A stretch of DNA of 13,280 bases from Alphaproteobacteria bacterium (lineage in GTDB: Bacteria; Pseudomonadota; Alphaproteobacteria; Kiloniellales; J153): assembly GCA_003693905.1 (NCBI GenBank), contig RFLL01000156.1, forward strand, positions 1 to 13,280, read 5' to 3'. Within the stretch, counting starts at the first letter, position 1. Every line of letters begins with the position of its first letter. Made by a program: the position numbers and the translations under genes. The notes under the pieces were generated by a model. That model was not told the DNA's origin. It saw only the letters and a list, made by a program, of their open reading frames with translations, and searched no databases. This document shows, one piece after another, positions 1 to 8,204 of the stretch.

Positions 1-96
1 CGGGCGCAGATCGGCGGCTATACCGGGGACGTGCTGGGTGCGACGGAACAAAGCGCAGAGACGCTCGTACTCCTCTGTCTGGTGGCGATATCATGA
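1..96 (+). CDS. cobS: Adenosylcobinamide-GDP ribazoletransferase (cobalamin synthase), C-terminal fragment
   Basis: Only the last 31 codons and the TGA stop lie in the window; the gene begins upstream. The visible residues include IGGYTGDVLGATEQ, followed by a glutamate and a hydrophobic tail (TLVLLCLVAIS). This matches the conserved C-terminal GGxTGDxLGA segment of CobS, an integral membrane enzyme that joins adenosylcobinamide-GDP and alpha-ribazole (or its phosphate) in the last steps of cobalamin assembly. The stop codon overlaps the next start codon as ATGA, so the phosphatase gene is probably translated by coupling. The identification rests on a short but highly diagnostic motif and on the CobC-like neighbour. 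Confidence 0.85.
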   Translation, partial: RAQIGGYTGDVLGATEQSAETLVLLCLVAIS

Positions 97-752
97 ACTC
101 TACGGTAAAGGTCACGCGCTGGTGGTGGATCCGCCACGCCCCGGTGGTCGGGCACGGCGGACGCATCTACGGTCAGGACGACCACGACTGCGACTGTTCG
201 CACAGCGCGCTTTTCGCCGCCCTTGCCCGCCACCTGCCGGCACCGGCGGTGTGGATCACCAGCCATCTGCGCCGCACCCATCAGACGGCCGAGGCCATTC
301 TGGCCCACCTGCCGCCGCACGCCGTGGCCACGCGCCTTGTCGAACCGGACCTGGCCGAGCAGCACTTCGGCACCTGGCAGGGCCGACATGCCGAAGAGCT
401 GTGCACGCAGCGCGACGGCGCCTGGCACCGGTTCTGGCTGGCCCCGGCCGAACACGCACCGCCGGGCGGCGAGAGCTTCGTCGATCTGATGGCCCGCGTA
501 AGCACCGCGGTCGAGCGCCTGACCGCAGCCCATACCGGCACCGACATCGTCGCCGTGACCCACGGCGGCACCATTCGTGCCGCGATCGCGCACGCCCTCG
601 GGCTCGATCCCGAACGGGCGTTGGCCTTTGCGATCGACAACTGTGCGCTTACCTGTCTCGATCACATTCACGGCCCGGCCGGCAGCCATGCCCCACACGA
701 TCACGGCGTGTGGCGCGTGCGCCATGTCAACCTCCGGCCACAGGCATCGTGA
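93..752 (+). CDS. cobC: Histidine phosphatase family protein, probable alpha-ribazole phosphatase
   Basis: The 219-residue protein has the phosphoglycerate-mutase/histidine-phosphatase fold signature. The catalytic RHAP motif is at residues 14-17 with His15 as phospho-acceptor, a second arginine lies in SHLRRTHQTAE (58-67), the acidic LAEQHFGTWQG segment spans 88-98, and VTHGG (155-159) supplies the second catalytic histidine, His157. In this superfamily, CobC removes the 5'-phosphate of alpha-ribazole phosphate or of cobalamin phosphate. The start ATG overlaps the cobS stop by four bases, which strongly suggests a cobalamin role and fits the family's usual placement beside cobS. Length is typical. 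The symbol follows Salmonella usage; in Pseudomonas cobC names a different enzyme. A general sugar or nucleotide phosphatase is the alternative. Confidence 0.82.
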   Translation: MNSTVKVTRWWWIRHAPVVGHGGRIYGQDDHDCDCSHSALFAALARHLPAPAVWITSHLRRTHQTAEAILAHLPPHAVATRLVEPDLAEQHFGTWQGRHAEELCTQRDGAWHRFWLAPAEHAPPGGESFVDLMARVSTAVERLTAAHTGTDIVAVTHGGTIRAAIAHALGLDPERALAFAIDNCALTCLDHIHGPAGSHAPHDHGVWRVRHVNLRPQAS

Positions 753-816
753 GGCCGGTATCGGCTGCATTTGTGTCAACCGTTGGCCACGGGTGCTGCA
801 AATTCCGTGCACGTGG

Positions 817-822
817 TAGAGT
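817..822 (+). promoter_or_regulatory. Possible -10 element upstream of the SYLF gene
   Basis: TAGAGT in the context GGTAGAGTGG lies 69 bp upstream of the SYLF start. It resembles the GGTATAGACTG element upstream of the DapA-family gene at 2734. No good -35 is visible at 16-18 bp spacing, so this is only a weak candidate. Confidence 0.2.
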
Positions 823-891
823 GGCGGCGCGAATCGGGGCCGGTTGGACAGCCCTGGTCGCGGGTTTGATGCAACCACCGGGGCATGCACG

Positions 892-1617
892 ATGACAGCA
901 CTCCGCGCTTTTCCGGGCTTCTTTCGTCACGTGGCCGTCATCCGCGGCGCGGCAACCTGCCTGGCCGTCGCGATGATCGCTCTGTTTCTGGCTGCTGTGC
1001 CGGGACGCCCGGCCGCCGCGGCACTCAGAGGCGAGGAACTGGTCGAGGAGGCCCGATTCACCCTGGAGCGGATGCGCGCCGACCCCGGCATGCCCGAATT
1101 CCAGCGCTATCTTGAACGCGCCCGCGGCGTCCTGATCATTCCCGAACTGGTCAAGGGCGGTTTCATCATCGGTGCCGAAGGCGGCTCGGGCGTGCTGCTG
1201 GTGCGCGGCGCCGACGGCACCTGGAGCCCGCCGGCCTTCTATACCCTGGCCGCCGGCAGCATTGGCCTGCAGATCGGCGGTCAGGTCTCCGAGGTGGTGT
1301 TCGTTCTGATGAGCGACGAGGCGATCAACGCCTTCATGAACGACGAGTTCAAGCTAGGCGCCGATGCCAGCGTGGCGATGGGACCGCTGGGGGCCGGGGT
1401 CGAAGCCTCGGCGACGACCAATCTGGACGTCGACATCTACGCTTTCTCGCGGGCGGTCGGGCTGTTCGGCGGCGGCGCCCTGGAAGGTGCCAAGATCATC
1501 GCGCGAACCTTGTGGAACGACGAATACTACGGCGCCAAGACGACGCCGAGGGAAATCGTGATCGAGCGCAAGTTCTTCAATCCCCAGGCCGATGCCCTGC
1601 GCAAGGCGCTGCCGTAA
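892..1617 (+). CDS. Secreted SYLF (Ysc84/DUF500) domain protein
   Basis: The 241-residue protein has an N-terminal signal peptide: basic residues, a hydrophobic run (AAT CLAVAMIALFL region, about residues 21-36) and a probable cleavage after an Ala-rich site near residue 47. The rest is a SYLF domain. Recognisable elements are the helical MPEFQRYLERARGVLIIPEL segment, KGGFIIGAEGGSGVLLVR, a glycine-rich QIGGQVSEVVFVLMSDEA strand region, and the late DIYAFSRAVGLFGGGALEGAKI block. The domain binds phosphoinositides and actin in eukaryotic Ysc84/SH3YL1; bacterial members are periplasmic or envelope lipid-binding proteins of unknown role. I chose ATG 892 rather than the in-frame TTG at 844 because the signal peptide then starts cleanly. 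It ends 27 bp before a convergent gene. Confidence 0.85.
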   Translation: MTALRAFPGFFRHVAVIRGAATCLAVAMIALFLAAVPGRPAAAALRGEELVEEARFTLERMRADPGMPEFQRYLERARGVLIIPELVKGGFIIGAEGGSGVLLVRGADGTWSPPAFYTLAAGSIGLQIGGQVSEVVFVLMSDEAINAFMNDEFKLGADASVAMGPLGAGVEASATTNLDVDIYAFSRAVGLFGGGALEGAKIIARTLWNDEYYGAKTTPREIVIERKFFNPQADALRKALP

Positions 1618-1629
1618 CCCGCGATCGCA

Positions 1630-1642
1630 GCGCCACGGGCGC
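1630..1642. terminator. Short hairpin between convergent genes
   Basis: GCGCC, loop ACG, GGCGC form a perfect 5-bp GC stem within the 27-bp gap between the convergent SYLF and CobD-like genes. There is no T-tract on either strand, so if it helps termination it is a non-canonical bidirectional element. An isolated GCGATCGC palindrome sits just beside it at 1621-1628. Confidence 0.25.
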
Positions 1643-1644
1643 GG

Positions 1645-2562
1645 CTACAGCGCCAAACGCCCGAGCGCCAGGGCGGCGACCAGCCCGGCGTTGATCAGAC
1701 AGGCGACGGCAAAGACGCTCTGCGCCCGCATCAGACGGCCGCCGGACGGCGATGCCGGAATGACCTGCACAAGGCAATCGTCCGGCCCGCAGCGCCCGCG
1801 CAGCACCGGGCCCAGAGCTGCGCCCGGCCGGCTGCCGGGAACGAATGCCGCCGCCACCGTCAGCAGCAGAGCAGCGAGATAGCGCGCCGGGGCGCTCACC
1901 GCCGCGTCGAGGAGACGCGCCCCCGCCCCAAACGGGCCGGCGTGCGGAATCAGGCAGGTGGCCGCGACATGGGCCGTCTGCTGCACGAACAGGCCGGGCA
2001 GTCCAAACACCACGTACCACAGAACCGGCGCCGTCAGACGCACGGCGTACTTGTGGCCGAGCCCGGTCAACGCCGCCACGACCAGCGCCGGGGCGCCGAG
2101 ACGATCGAGTTCCGCCGCGCCCAGGCGTCCCACCACCAGTGGACGCAGCGCCTCGCGGGCACGGATCAGGCTGCCGCCGGACAGCGCCTTGCGCACCGCT
2201 TCGGCCTCGCGCCAGGTAGCGCGCTGATCGACGAGGCCGACCAGAAGCACCGCTTCGAGCACCCAGGCGAACGGATAGTTGCGGGTCAGCCATTGCGCCA
2301 GGACACCGACGACGGCGGCGAGCGCGGCCAGCACCATCATCACGATCAGTCCCCGCACCCGCCGCACCCGGGCCCCGCGCTGCGGGCGGTTGAGACGCCG
2401 TTCGAGCTCACGCACCAGCCGCCCGAGGGCGCGCCGGGGTGCCAGGACGGCGACGAGCGGGATCGGCCGGCCGCCGAGATAGGCCTCGACGGCAAGGGCG
2501 ATCAACAGCAGAAAAAGCGGGTCCGCCGCGCCGTAGGCGCCCGGCGGCGTAAACGCCGGCAT
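1645..2562 (-). CDS. Divergent CobD/CbiB-like membrane protein lacking the family's conserved polar motifs
   Basis: The 305-residue product is hydrophobic with several membrane segments (about residues 11-26, 67-88, 92-110, 175-195 and 230-250, plus the C-terminus). Its order of landmarks follows CobD/CbiB, which attaches the aminopropanol arm in adenosylcobinamide synthesis. These are an early LERRLNR, then a VDQR..EAEAVRKAL block matching AQRSLxEHxxAV, then VVGRLGAAELD matching the usual GRDTxxLD. They are followed by APVLWYVVFGLPG matching APLFWYxLxGLPG, and FGAGARLLD..SAPARYLAALL matching FGxxAARLDDxxNxxPARLTALL. The normally invariant ESxAENxxDG, YKxxNTxDSM and LDD residues are substituted. 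So it is a homologue that has probably lost or changed catalysis. I chose ATG 2562 because CAGGA lies 7 nt upstream; ATG 2601 and GTG 2622 are in frame alternatives. It is on the opposite strand from cobS-cobC. Confidence 0.72.
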   Translation of the reverse strand: MPAFTPPGAYGAADPLFLLLIALAVEAYLGGRPIPLVAVLAPRRALGRLVRELERRLNRPQRGARVRRVRGLIVMMVLAALAAVVGVLAQWLTRNYPFAWVLEAVLLVGLVDQRATWREAEAVRKALSGGSLIRAREALRPLVVGRLGAAELDRLGAPALVVAALTGLGHKYAVRLTAPVLWYVVFGLPGLFVQQTAHVAATCLIPHAGPFGAGARLLDAAVSAPARYLAALLLTVAAAFVPGSRPGAALGPVLRGRCGPDDCLVQVIPASPSGGRLMRAQSVFAVACLINAGLVAALALGRLAL

Positions 2563-2672
2563 CGCGCGATCCTGAAACGCCGTCGCGCGCACGTCAATCA
2601 TGGCCGATCGCACCGAGCCCACGCACGGCGTTGCTCGTTCGTGGACATTCCTTTTTTGATCACGCCCGGGGG

Positions 2673-2701
2673 CTGAACGGAACGCCGGCCCGGTATAGAC
2701 T
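2673..2701 (+). promoter_or_regulatory. Candidate promoter of the DapA-family gene
   Basis: CTGAAC (2673-2678) and TAGACT (2696-2701) are separated by 17 bp and lie 32 bp upstream of the start codon. The matches to sigma-70 are only partial (3/6 and 4/6), but spacing and position are right. Confidence 0.35.
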
Positions 2702-2733
2702 GCGCCGGTGTCGGAACCAGGGGAGCGCCCGCG

Positions 2734-3696
2734 ATGAATGCATCTCGTCCCTCGACCTCATCCCCGGGGCCATCGTCGGCCCCCTCGCCCGCGCGTCCGC
2801 GCGGCGTCTTCGTCGCCGCCCTGACGCCGCTCACATCCACCGGCGATCCCGACCTCGAAGCGACGGCGGCTCATTATCGCTGGCTGCTGGATCAGGGCTG
2901 CGACGGCATCGTGTGCCTGGGCACGACGGGGGAAGCCAACTCGTTCACGCTCGACGAGCGTCTAGCCCTGCTCGACCATCTCGGTGCCAGCGGCCTGGCG
3001 GGCCGTCTGATCGTCGGCACCGGATGCTGCGCGATCGGCGACACCGTGCGCCTGACGCGCAAGGCGCTGGAGATCGGCGCGCCCGGCGTCCTCGTCCTGC
3101 CGCCGTTCTATTACAAGGGAGTCCCGGACGACGGGCTGTTCGCCGCCTATGCGGAAACGATCGAACGGGTCGGCGATGCGCGCCTGCGCCTCTACATCTA
3201 TCATTTTCCGAAGATGACCGGTCTCGACATCGGCCTGCCCCTGATCGAGCGCCTGATCGCGGCCTATCCGGATACGGTGGTCGGGCTGAAGAACAGCTCC
3301 GGCGACTGGGACAACATCCGGGCGATGATCGACGCCTTTCCCGGTTTCGACGTCTTCGCCGGCAGCGAAGAATTCCTGCTGCCGACATTGCGTCTGGGCG
3401 GCCCCGGATGCATGTCGGCCACGCTCAACGTGCTGGCGCCGCAGGCGGTGGAGCTGGCCGCCAACTGGCAAAGCCCCGAGGCCGAAGCCACGCAGGAACG
3501 TCTGAGCGCCCTGCGCCGGGCCATCAGCGCCGCCGCGGCGCCGATTCCGGCCATGAAGGCGATGCTGGCGCGCCATACCGGGCGTAGCACCTGGCGCGCC
3601 GTACGCCCGCCGCTGTGCCCGCTCGATCCGGCACAGGAAGAGCGCCTGTCGCACAGCCTTGCCGCATTGGGGTTCGATCTGCCGGCGGCTGCCTGA
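2734..3696 (+). CDS. DapA/NAL-family aldolase or hydro-lyase (dihydrodipicolinate-synthase family)
   Basis: The 320-residue protein has the class I aldolase TIM-barrel of the DHDPS/N-acetylneuraminate-lyase family. GTTGE is at residues 63-67, PPFYYKG at 123-129, the catalytic-tyrosine segment YHFP at 156-159 (Tyr156), and the Schiff-base lysine in VGLKNSSGD is Lys186. Such enzymes form a lysine imine with pyruvate or a related 2-oxo acid in the cytoplasm. True DHDPS has YNVPxRTG; here the segment reads YHFPKMTG, so the arginine equivalent to E. coli Arg138 is Met161. This argues against a lysine-pathway DapA and for another 2-oxo-acid aldolase or sugar-acid hydro-lyase; the substrate cannot be told. 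Residues 1-22 are a Pro/Ser-rich extension. A purine-rich GGGGAG precedes ATG 2734. The gene converges on ugpC with only 13 bp between stops. Confidence 0.85.
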   Translation: MNASRPSTSSPGPSSAPSPARPRGVFVAALTPLTSTGDPDLEATAAHYRWLLDQGCDGIVCLGTTGEANSFTLDERLALLDHLGASGLAGRLIVGTGCCAIGDTVRLTRKALEIGAPGVLVLPPFYYKGVPDDGLFAAYAETIERVGDARLRLYIYHFPKMTGLDIGLPLIERLIAAYPDTVVGLKNSSGDWDNIRAMIDAFPGFDVFAGSEEFLLPTLRLGGPGCMSATLNVLAPQAVELAANWQSPEAEATQERLSALRRAISAAAAPIPAMKAMLARHTGRSTWRAVRPPLCPLDPAQEERLSHSLAALGFDLPAAA

Positions 3697-3709
3697 GCGG
3701 CAAGGGAAG

Positions 3710-4807
<1,098 letters not shown>

Positions 4808-4832
4808 TCGCCTTTTCTTTCCTCCGCCCGCT

Positions 4833-5690
4833 TTATTTTTCGGTCCCCGTCAGGCCCTTGACGAAAAGCCGCTGCATCGTGACCACCACCACCACCGGCG
4901 GCAGCATGGCCAGCATGGCGGTGGCCATCACGATCTGCCACTCCGCCTGATCGTCGCCGACGGCAAGCATGCGCTGAATGGCGATGATGATGGTCAGCAT
5001 CGACTGATCGGTGGTGATGATCAGCGGCCACAGATACTGGTTCCAGCCATAGATGAACAGGATCACGAACAACGCCGCGATGTTGGTGCGCGACAGCGGC
5101 AGCACGATGTCGAAGAAGAAGCGCATCGGCCCCGCACCGTCGATGCGTGCGGCTTCGGTCAACTCGTCGGGAATGGCCAGAAACACCTGGCGGAACATGA
5201 ACGTCGCCGTCGCCGACGCGATCAGCGGCACGATCAGCCCGGCATAGGTATCGAGCAGCCCGAGATCGGCGACGACCTTGTAGGTCGGCAGAATCCGCAC
5301 CTCGACCGGCAGCATCAGCGTGATGAAGATCAGCCAGAACGCCGTCATGCGGAAGGGAAACCGGAAATACACGATGGCGAAGGCGGCGATGATCGAAATC
5401 GCGATCTTGCCGACCGCGATGCCGAGTGCCATCACCAGGCTGTTGAACAGCATCCGCGCGGCGCCGATCGCCTGCGTGCCCGATCCTTCGCCGAGACCGG
5501 CGGTCAGGGCCTGAAGATAGTTGTCGACGAACTTGTCGCCGGGCCACAGCGGCATCGGCACCTGTACCAGATCGAACAGCGCGTGGGTGGAGGCTACGAA
5601 CGTGACGTAGATCGGAAACGCGACCACCAGCACGCCGATCACCAGCACGGCGTGGGTCAGCCAGGTCAGCCAGGGACGATTTTCGACCAT
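4833..5690 (-). CDS. ugpE: Glycerol-3-phosphate ABC transporter, permease UgpE
   Basis: The 285-residue inner-membrane permease starts [10 protein letters not shown], almost the same as E. coli UgpE (MIENRPWLT). It carries [21 protein letters not shown], the EAA cytoplasmic loop [16 protein letters not shown] that contacts the ATPase, and [12 protein letters not shown]. About six membrane helices are visible. With UgpA it forms the transmembrane channel for sn-glycerol-3-phosphate or glycerophosphodiesters. The ATG overlaps the ugpA stop by one base (TGATG), so translation is coupled to ugpA. Confidence 0.95.
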   Translation of the reverse strand: MVENRPWLTWLTHAVLVIGVLVVAFPIYVTFVASTHALFDLVQVPMPLWPGDKFVDNYLQALTAGLGEGSGTQAIGAARMLFNSLVMALGIAVGKIAISIIAAFAIVYFRFPFRMTAFWLIFITLMLPVEVRILPTYKVVADLGLLDTYAGLIVPLIASATATFMFRQVFLAIPDELTEAARIDGAGPMRFFFDIVLPLSRTNIAALFVILFIYGWNQYLWPLIITTDQSMLTIIIAIQRMLAVGDDQAEWQIVMATAMLAMLPPVVVVVTMQRLFVKGLTGTEK

Positions 5691-6571
5691 CAGTAGTGCA
5701 CCCGCCGTTCGATGTAGCGGAATTGAATCACCGTCAGGGCGATCACGATGACCATGAGCACGACCGACTGCGCCGCCGAGCCGCCGAGGTCGAGGCCGAT
5801 GAAGCCGTCGTTGAACACCTTGTAGACGAGAATGTTGGTCGCCCCCGCTGGACCGCCCTGGGTGATCGCATGAATCACGCCGAAGGTGTCGAAGAAGGCA
5901 TAGATGATGTTGATGACGATCAGAAAGAACGTGGTCGGCGCAAGCAACGGAAAGACCACGGTCCAGAAGCGCCGCGCCGGCCCGGCACCGTCAATCGCCG
6001 CCGCCTCGATCAGGGATTTCGGAATCGCCTGCAATCCGGCCAGAAAGAAGATGAAATTATAGCTGACCTGACGCCATGCAGCGGCCAGGATGACCAGGAA
6101 CTGTGCCTGGCCGCCGTTGGTGTAGTGGTTCCAGGTATAGCCCATGGCGCCCAGGGCATAGGGCAGCAGGCCCATGGTCGGGTTGAACAGCAACAGCCAC
6201 AGAATGCCGGCCACCGCCGGCGCAATGGCATAGGGCCAGATCAGCATCGTCTTGTAGAGCGTGGCGCCGCGGATGACCCGGTCGGCCTGAATCGCCAGAT
6301 AAAGCGCGCTGGTCAGCGCCAGCAGGGCGACCGCGCCGCTGAAGAAGGCGGTGATGTAGAGCGATTCGAGATACAGCGGGTCTTCGGCCAGAGCGATGAA
6401 ATTGTCGAACCAGACGAATTGCGAACTCAACCCGAACGGATCTTCGAGCAGAACCGACTGTTTCAGCGCCTGCACCGCCGGCCAGATGAAAAAGACCAGC
6501 GTCACCGCAAGCTGCGGCGTCAATAGCAGGTAGGGCAGAACCCGGTTGTTGAAAACGACGCGCTTTTCCAC
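5690..6571 (-). CDS. ugpA: Glycerol-3-phosphate ABC transporter, permease UgpA
   Basis: The 293-residue inner-membrane permease follows E. coli UgpA closely: [10 protein letters not shown] near the start, [53 protein letters not shown], the EAA loop [26 protein letters not shown], and the C-terminal [11 protein letters not shown]. It pairs with UgpE. The start is a GTG at 6571; this places the VF..R.LPYLL start where E. coli has it, but no Shine-Dalgarno-like sequence precedes it, which is unusual. A 95-bp gap with a hairpin separates it from ugpB, while it overlaps ugpE by one base. Confidence 0.94.
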   Translation of the reverse strand: MEKRVVFNNRVLPYLLLTPQLAVTLVFFIWPAVQALKQSVLLEDPFGLSSQFVWFDNFIALAEDPLYLESLYITAFFSGAVALLALTSALYLAIQADRVIRGATLYKTMLIWPYAIAPAVAGILWLLLFNPTMGLLPYALGAMGYTWNHYTNGGQAQFLVILAAAWRQVSYNFIFFLAGLQAIPKSLIEAAAIDGAGPARRFWTVVFPLLAPTTFFLIVINIIYAFFDTFGVIHAITQGGPAGATNILVYKVFNDGFIGLDLGGSAAQSVVLMVIVIALTVIQFRYIERRVHY

Positions 6572-6603
6572 GGCAGGACCGGAGGTGGCGAGAATCGCAA
6601 CGG

Positions 6604-6623
6604 AAAAAGCCGGCGAGTGCCGG
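6604..6623 (-). terminator. Weak intrinsic terminator or attenuator between ugpB and ugpA
   Basis: Read on the minus strand, CCGGC-ACTC-GCCGG forms a 5-bp all-GC stem with a 4-nt loop, followed by C and five Ts. It lies just downstream of ugpB. A weak terminator here would let the binding protein be made in excess over the membrane subunits, as is common in ABC importer operons. Confidence 0.45.
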
Positions 6624-6666
6624 GCGCATCTGGTGCGATGCCCCGGCGACCCGCCCGGCGGTTCCG

Positions 6667-7986
6667 CTATTTATTCGCGCGTTCGAATTTGCGCAACAGG
6701 ACGTTGCCGCGCGCGACCGCGGAATCAAGCGCCTGTTTGGCGGTTTTCTTGCCGCCCCAGACAGCTTCGAGCTCTTCGTTGATGATGTCGCGAATCTGCA
6801 CGAAGTTGCCGAAGCGCAGCCCGCGCGAATTTTCGGTCGGCGGGTTGAGGGTCATCTGCTTGAGCGCGACCTCGGCACCGGGGAACTTGTCGTAATAGCC
6901 CTGCTTCTTGGTCAGCTCGTAAGCGGCAAAGGTGATCGGCAGATAGCCGGTGCCCTGGTGCCATTCGGCCTGCACCTTCGGCGACGACAGATAGGAGAAG
7001 AACCTGGCCACGCCCTTGTACTCCTCCGCCGGATGGCCGGCGAACACCCACAGGGTGGCACCGCCGATGATCGTGTTCTGCGGCTTGGCCGCGATATCCG
7101 GCCAGTACGGCAGCATGCCGACGCCGAATTCGAACTTCGCCGTCTTGCGGATGCCGGCCAGCCCGGCCGACGACTGCATGTACATGGCGCATTCGCCGTT
7201 GGTGAACAGGGCCTGGGAATCGCCGCGCCGGCCGCCGTAGACGAAGGTCTTGTCCTTGGTCCAGTCGGCCAGCCGCTGGATGTGCTTCACATGCTCGGGG
7301 CTGTTGATCACGAGCTCGGTATCGAGGCCGGCGAACCCGTTGGCCTTGGTCCCGATCGGCAGGTTGTGCCAAGCTGAGAAGTTTTCGATCTGGATCCACG
7401 ACTGCCACGCCGTGGTGAACCCGCACGGATAGCCTGCGGCCTGTGTCTTCTTGGCCGCCGCCGCCAGCTCCGGCCATGTCTTGGGCGGCGACTCGGGGTC
7501 GAGCCCGGCCTTGCGGAACGCATCCTTGTTGTAATAGAGGACCGGCGTCGAGCTGTTGAACGGCATCGACAAGAGCTTGCCGTCGCTGGTCATGTAATAA
7601 CCGGTCACCGTCGGCAGATAGGCGCTGGGATCGAACGGCTCGCCGGTTTCGGCCATCAACTGATAAACTGGTTTGATCGCCCCCTTGGCGGCCATCATGG
7701 TCGCGGTTCCGACCTCGAACACCTGCAGGATGTGCGGCTGCTTGCCCGAGCGGAAGGCGGCGATGCCTGCGGTCATGGTTTCGGTGTAGTTGCCCTTGTA
7801 GGTGGCGACGACCTCGTACTCGGATTGCGATTCGTTGAAGCCCTTGGCGATGTTGGCGACCCGCTCTCCAAGCGCGCCGCCCATGGCGTGCCACCAGTTA
7901 ATCTTGGTCGCAGCCAGCGTCGTCGCGCTGGCTCCGCTCAATGCGATCGTGAAGGCGGCGATCGCCAGCGTCGTTTGGCGTCTCAT
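6667..7986 (-). CDS. ugpB: Periplasmic sn-glycerol-3-phosphate-binding protein
   Basis: The 439-residue solute-binding protein delivers glycerol-3-phosphate, or glycerophosphodiesters, to UgpAE in the periplasm. A Sec signal peptide ([16 protein letters not shown], cleavage about residue 26, LAA|TK) precedes [16 protein letters not shown]. UgpB landmarks follow: [11 protein letters not shown] at 62-71, [12 protein letters not shown] at 88-99, [17 protein letters not shown] at 141-157, the W-rich [16 protein letters not shown] at 195-210, then [22 protein letters not shown] and a [12 protein letters not shown] tail. These line up with E. coli UgpB nearly throughout. ATG 7986 is preferred over TTG 8016 because GGGAGAG lies 5 nt upstream and the signal peptide starts there. 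It is the first gene of ugpBAEC. No glycerophosphodiesterase gene (ugpQ) is in the operon. Confidence 0.95.
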   Translation of the reverse strand: MRRQTTLAIAAFTIALSGASATTLAATKINWWHAMGGALGERVANIAKGFNESQSEYEVVATYKGNYTETMTAGIAAFRSGKQPHILQVFEVGTATMMAAKGAIKPVYQLMAETGEPFDPSAYLPTVTGYYMTSDGKLLSMPFNSSTPVLYYNKDAFRKAGLDPESPPKTWPELAAAAKKTQAAGYPCGFTTAWQSWIQIENFSAWHNLPIGTKANGFAGLDTELVINSPEHVKHIQRLADWTKDKTFVYGGRRGDSQALFTNGECAMYMQSSAGLAGIRKTAKFEFGVGMLPYWPDIAAKPQNTIIGGATLWVFAGHPAEEYKGVARFFSYLSSPKVQAEWHQGTGYLPITFAAYELTKKQGYYDKFPGAEVALKQMTLNPPTENSRGLRFGNFVQIRDIINEELEAVWGGKKTAKQALDSAVARGNVLLRKFERANK

Positions 7987-8050
7987 ATGGTCTCTCCCTG
8001 TCGTTGTCGTTCCCAAACCCGGATGGCGCTCGGATCGCCGGTCCGGCTAT

Positions 8051-8078
8051 TTTCTAATGTGAACATGAATTATTACAA
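8051..8078 (-). promoter_or_regulatory. Candidate ugpB promoter
   Basis: On the minus strand TTGTAA (8073-8078) and TAGAAA (8051-8056) are 16 bp apart, each 4/6 to sigma-70, inside an AT-rich island in otherwise GC-rich DNA. The predicted leader is about 55-60 nt. No clear PhoB box (CTGTCAT repeats) is visible, although E. coli ugp is Pho-controlled. Confidence 0.35.
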
Positions 8079-8085
8079 TTGAACA
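8060..8085. promoter_or_regulatory. TGAACA direct repeat, possible operator of ugpB
   Basis: TGAACA occurs at 8060-8065 and again at 8080-8085, 20 bp apart, or about two helical turns. The pair brackets the spacer and -35 region of the candidate ugpB promoter. This suits a dimeric activator or repressor, but the regulator cannot be named. Confidence 0.25.
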
Positions 8086-8160
8086 ATAGCTGGTTTAAGC
8101 TTTTTCGCATCCTCTCTGCAAAGATCGGATAGCTCTGCGGTGCCGGGGCCGTTAAAACCC

Positions 8161-8174
8161 TTGCAATCCTGCAA
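8161..8174. promoter_or_regulatory. TTGCA-N4-TGCAA inverted repeat upstream of the Ada-like gene
   Basis: A perfect 5-bp inverted repeat with a 4-bp spacer lies 31-44 bp upstream of the Ada-like start codon. It contains GCAA, the B-box word of E. coli Ada sites, but not the A-box at the usual distance. It could be an autoregulatory site; the evidence is positional only. Confidence 0.25.
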
Positions 8175-8204
8175 AACGGCCACCGCCGCGAAGGAAAGCC
8201 CGCC

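Noticed and set aside
844..891. Upstream TTG start for the SYLF gene
   Set aside because: It adds 16 residues ahead of a clean signal peptide and has no supporting ribosome binding site.
1621..1628. GCGATCGC palindrome (HIP1-like)
   Set aside because: I noticed only this isolated copy, and in GC-rich DNA that is expected by chance.
1942..2676. 244-codon plus-strand open frame opposite the CobD-like gene
   Set aside because: I weighed it because the CobD-like gene is so divergent, but it is hydrophilic, His/Gln-rich and resembles no family, while the minus frame has ordered membrane segments and CobD phrases.
6725..7894. 389-codon minus-strand open frame in a different phase of ugpB
   Set aside because: The ugpB frame matches its family end to end; the shifted frame is low-complexity and Arg-rich.
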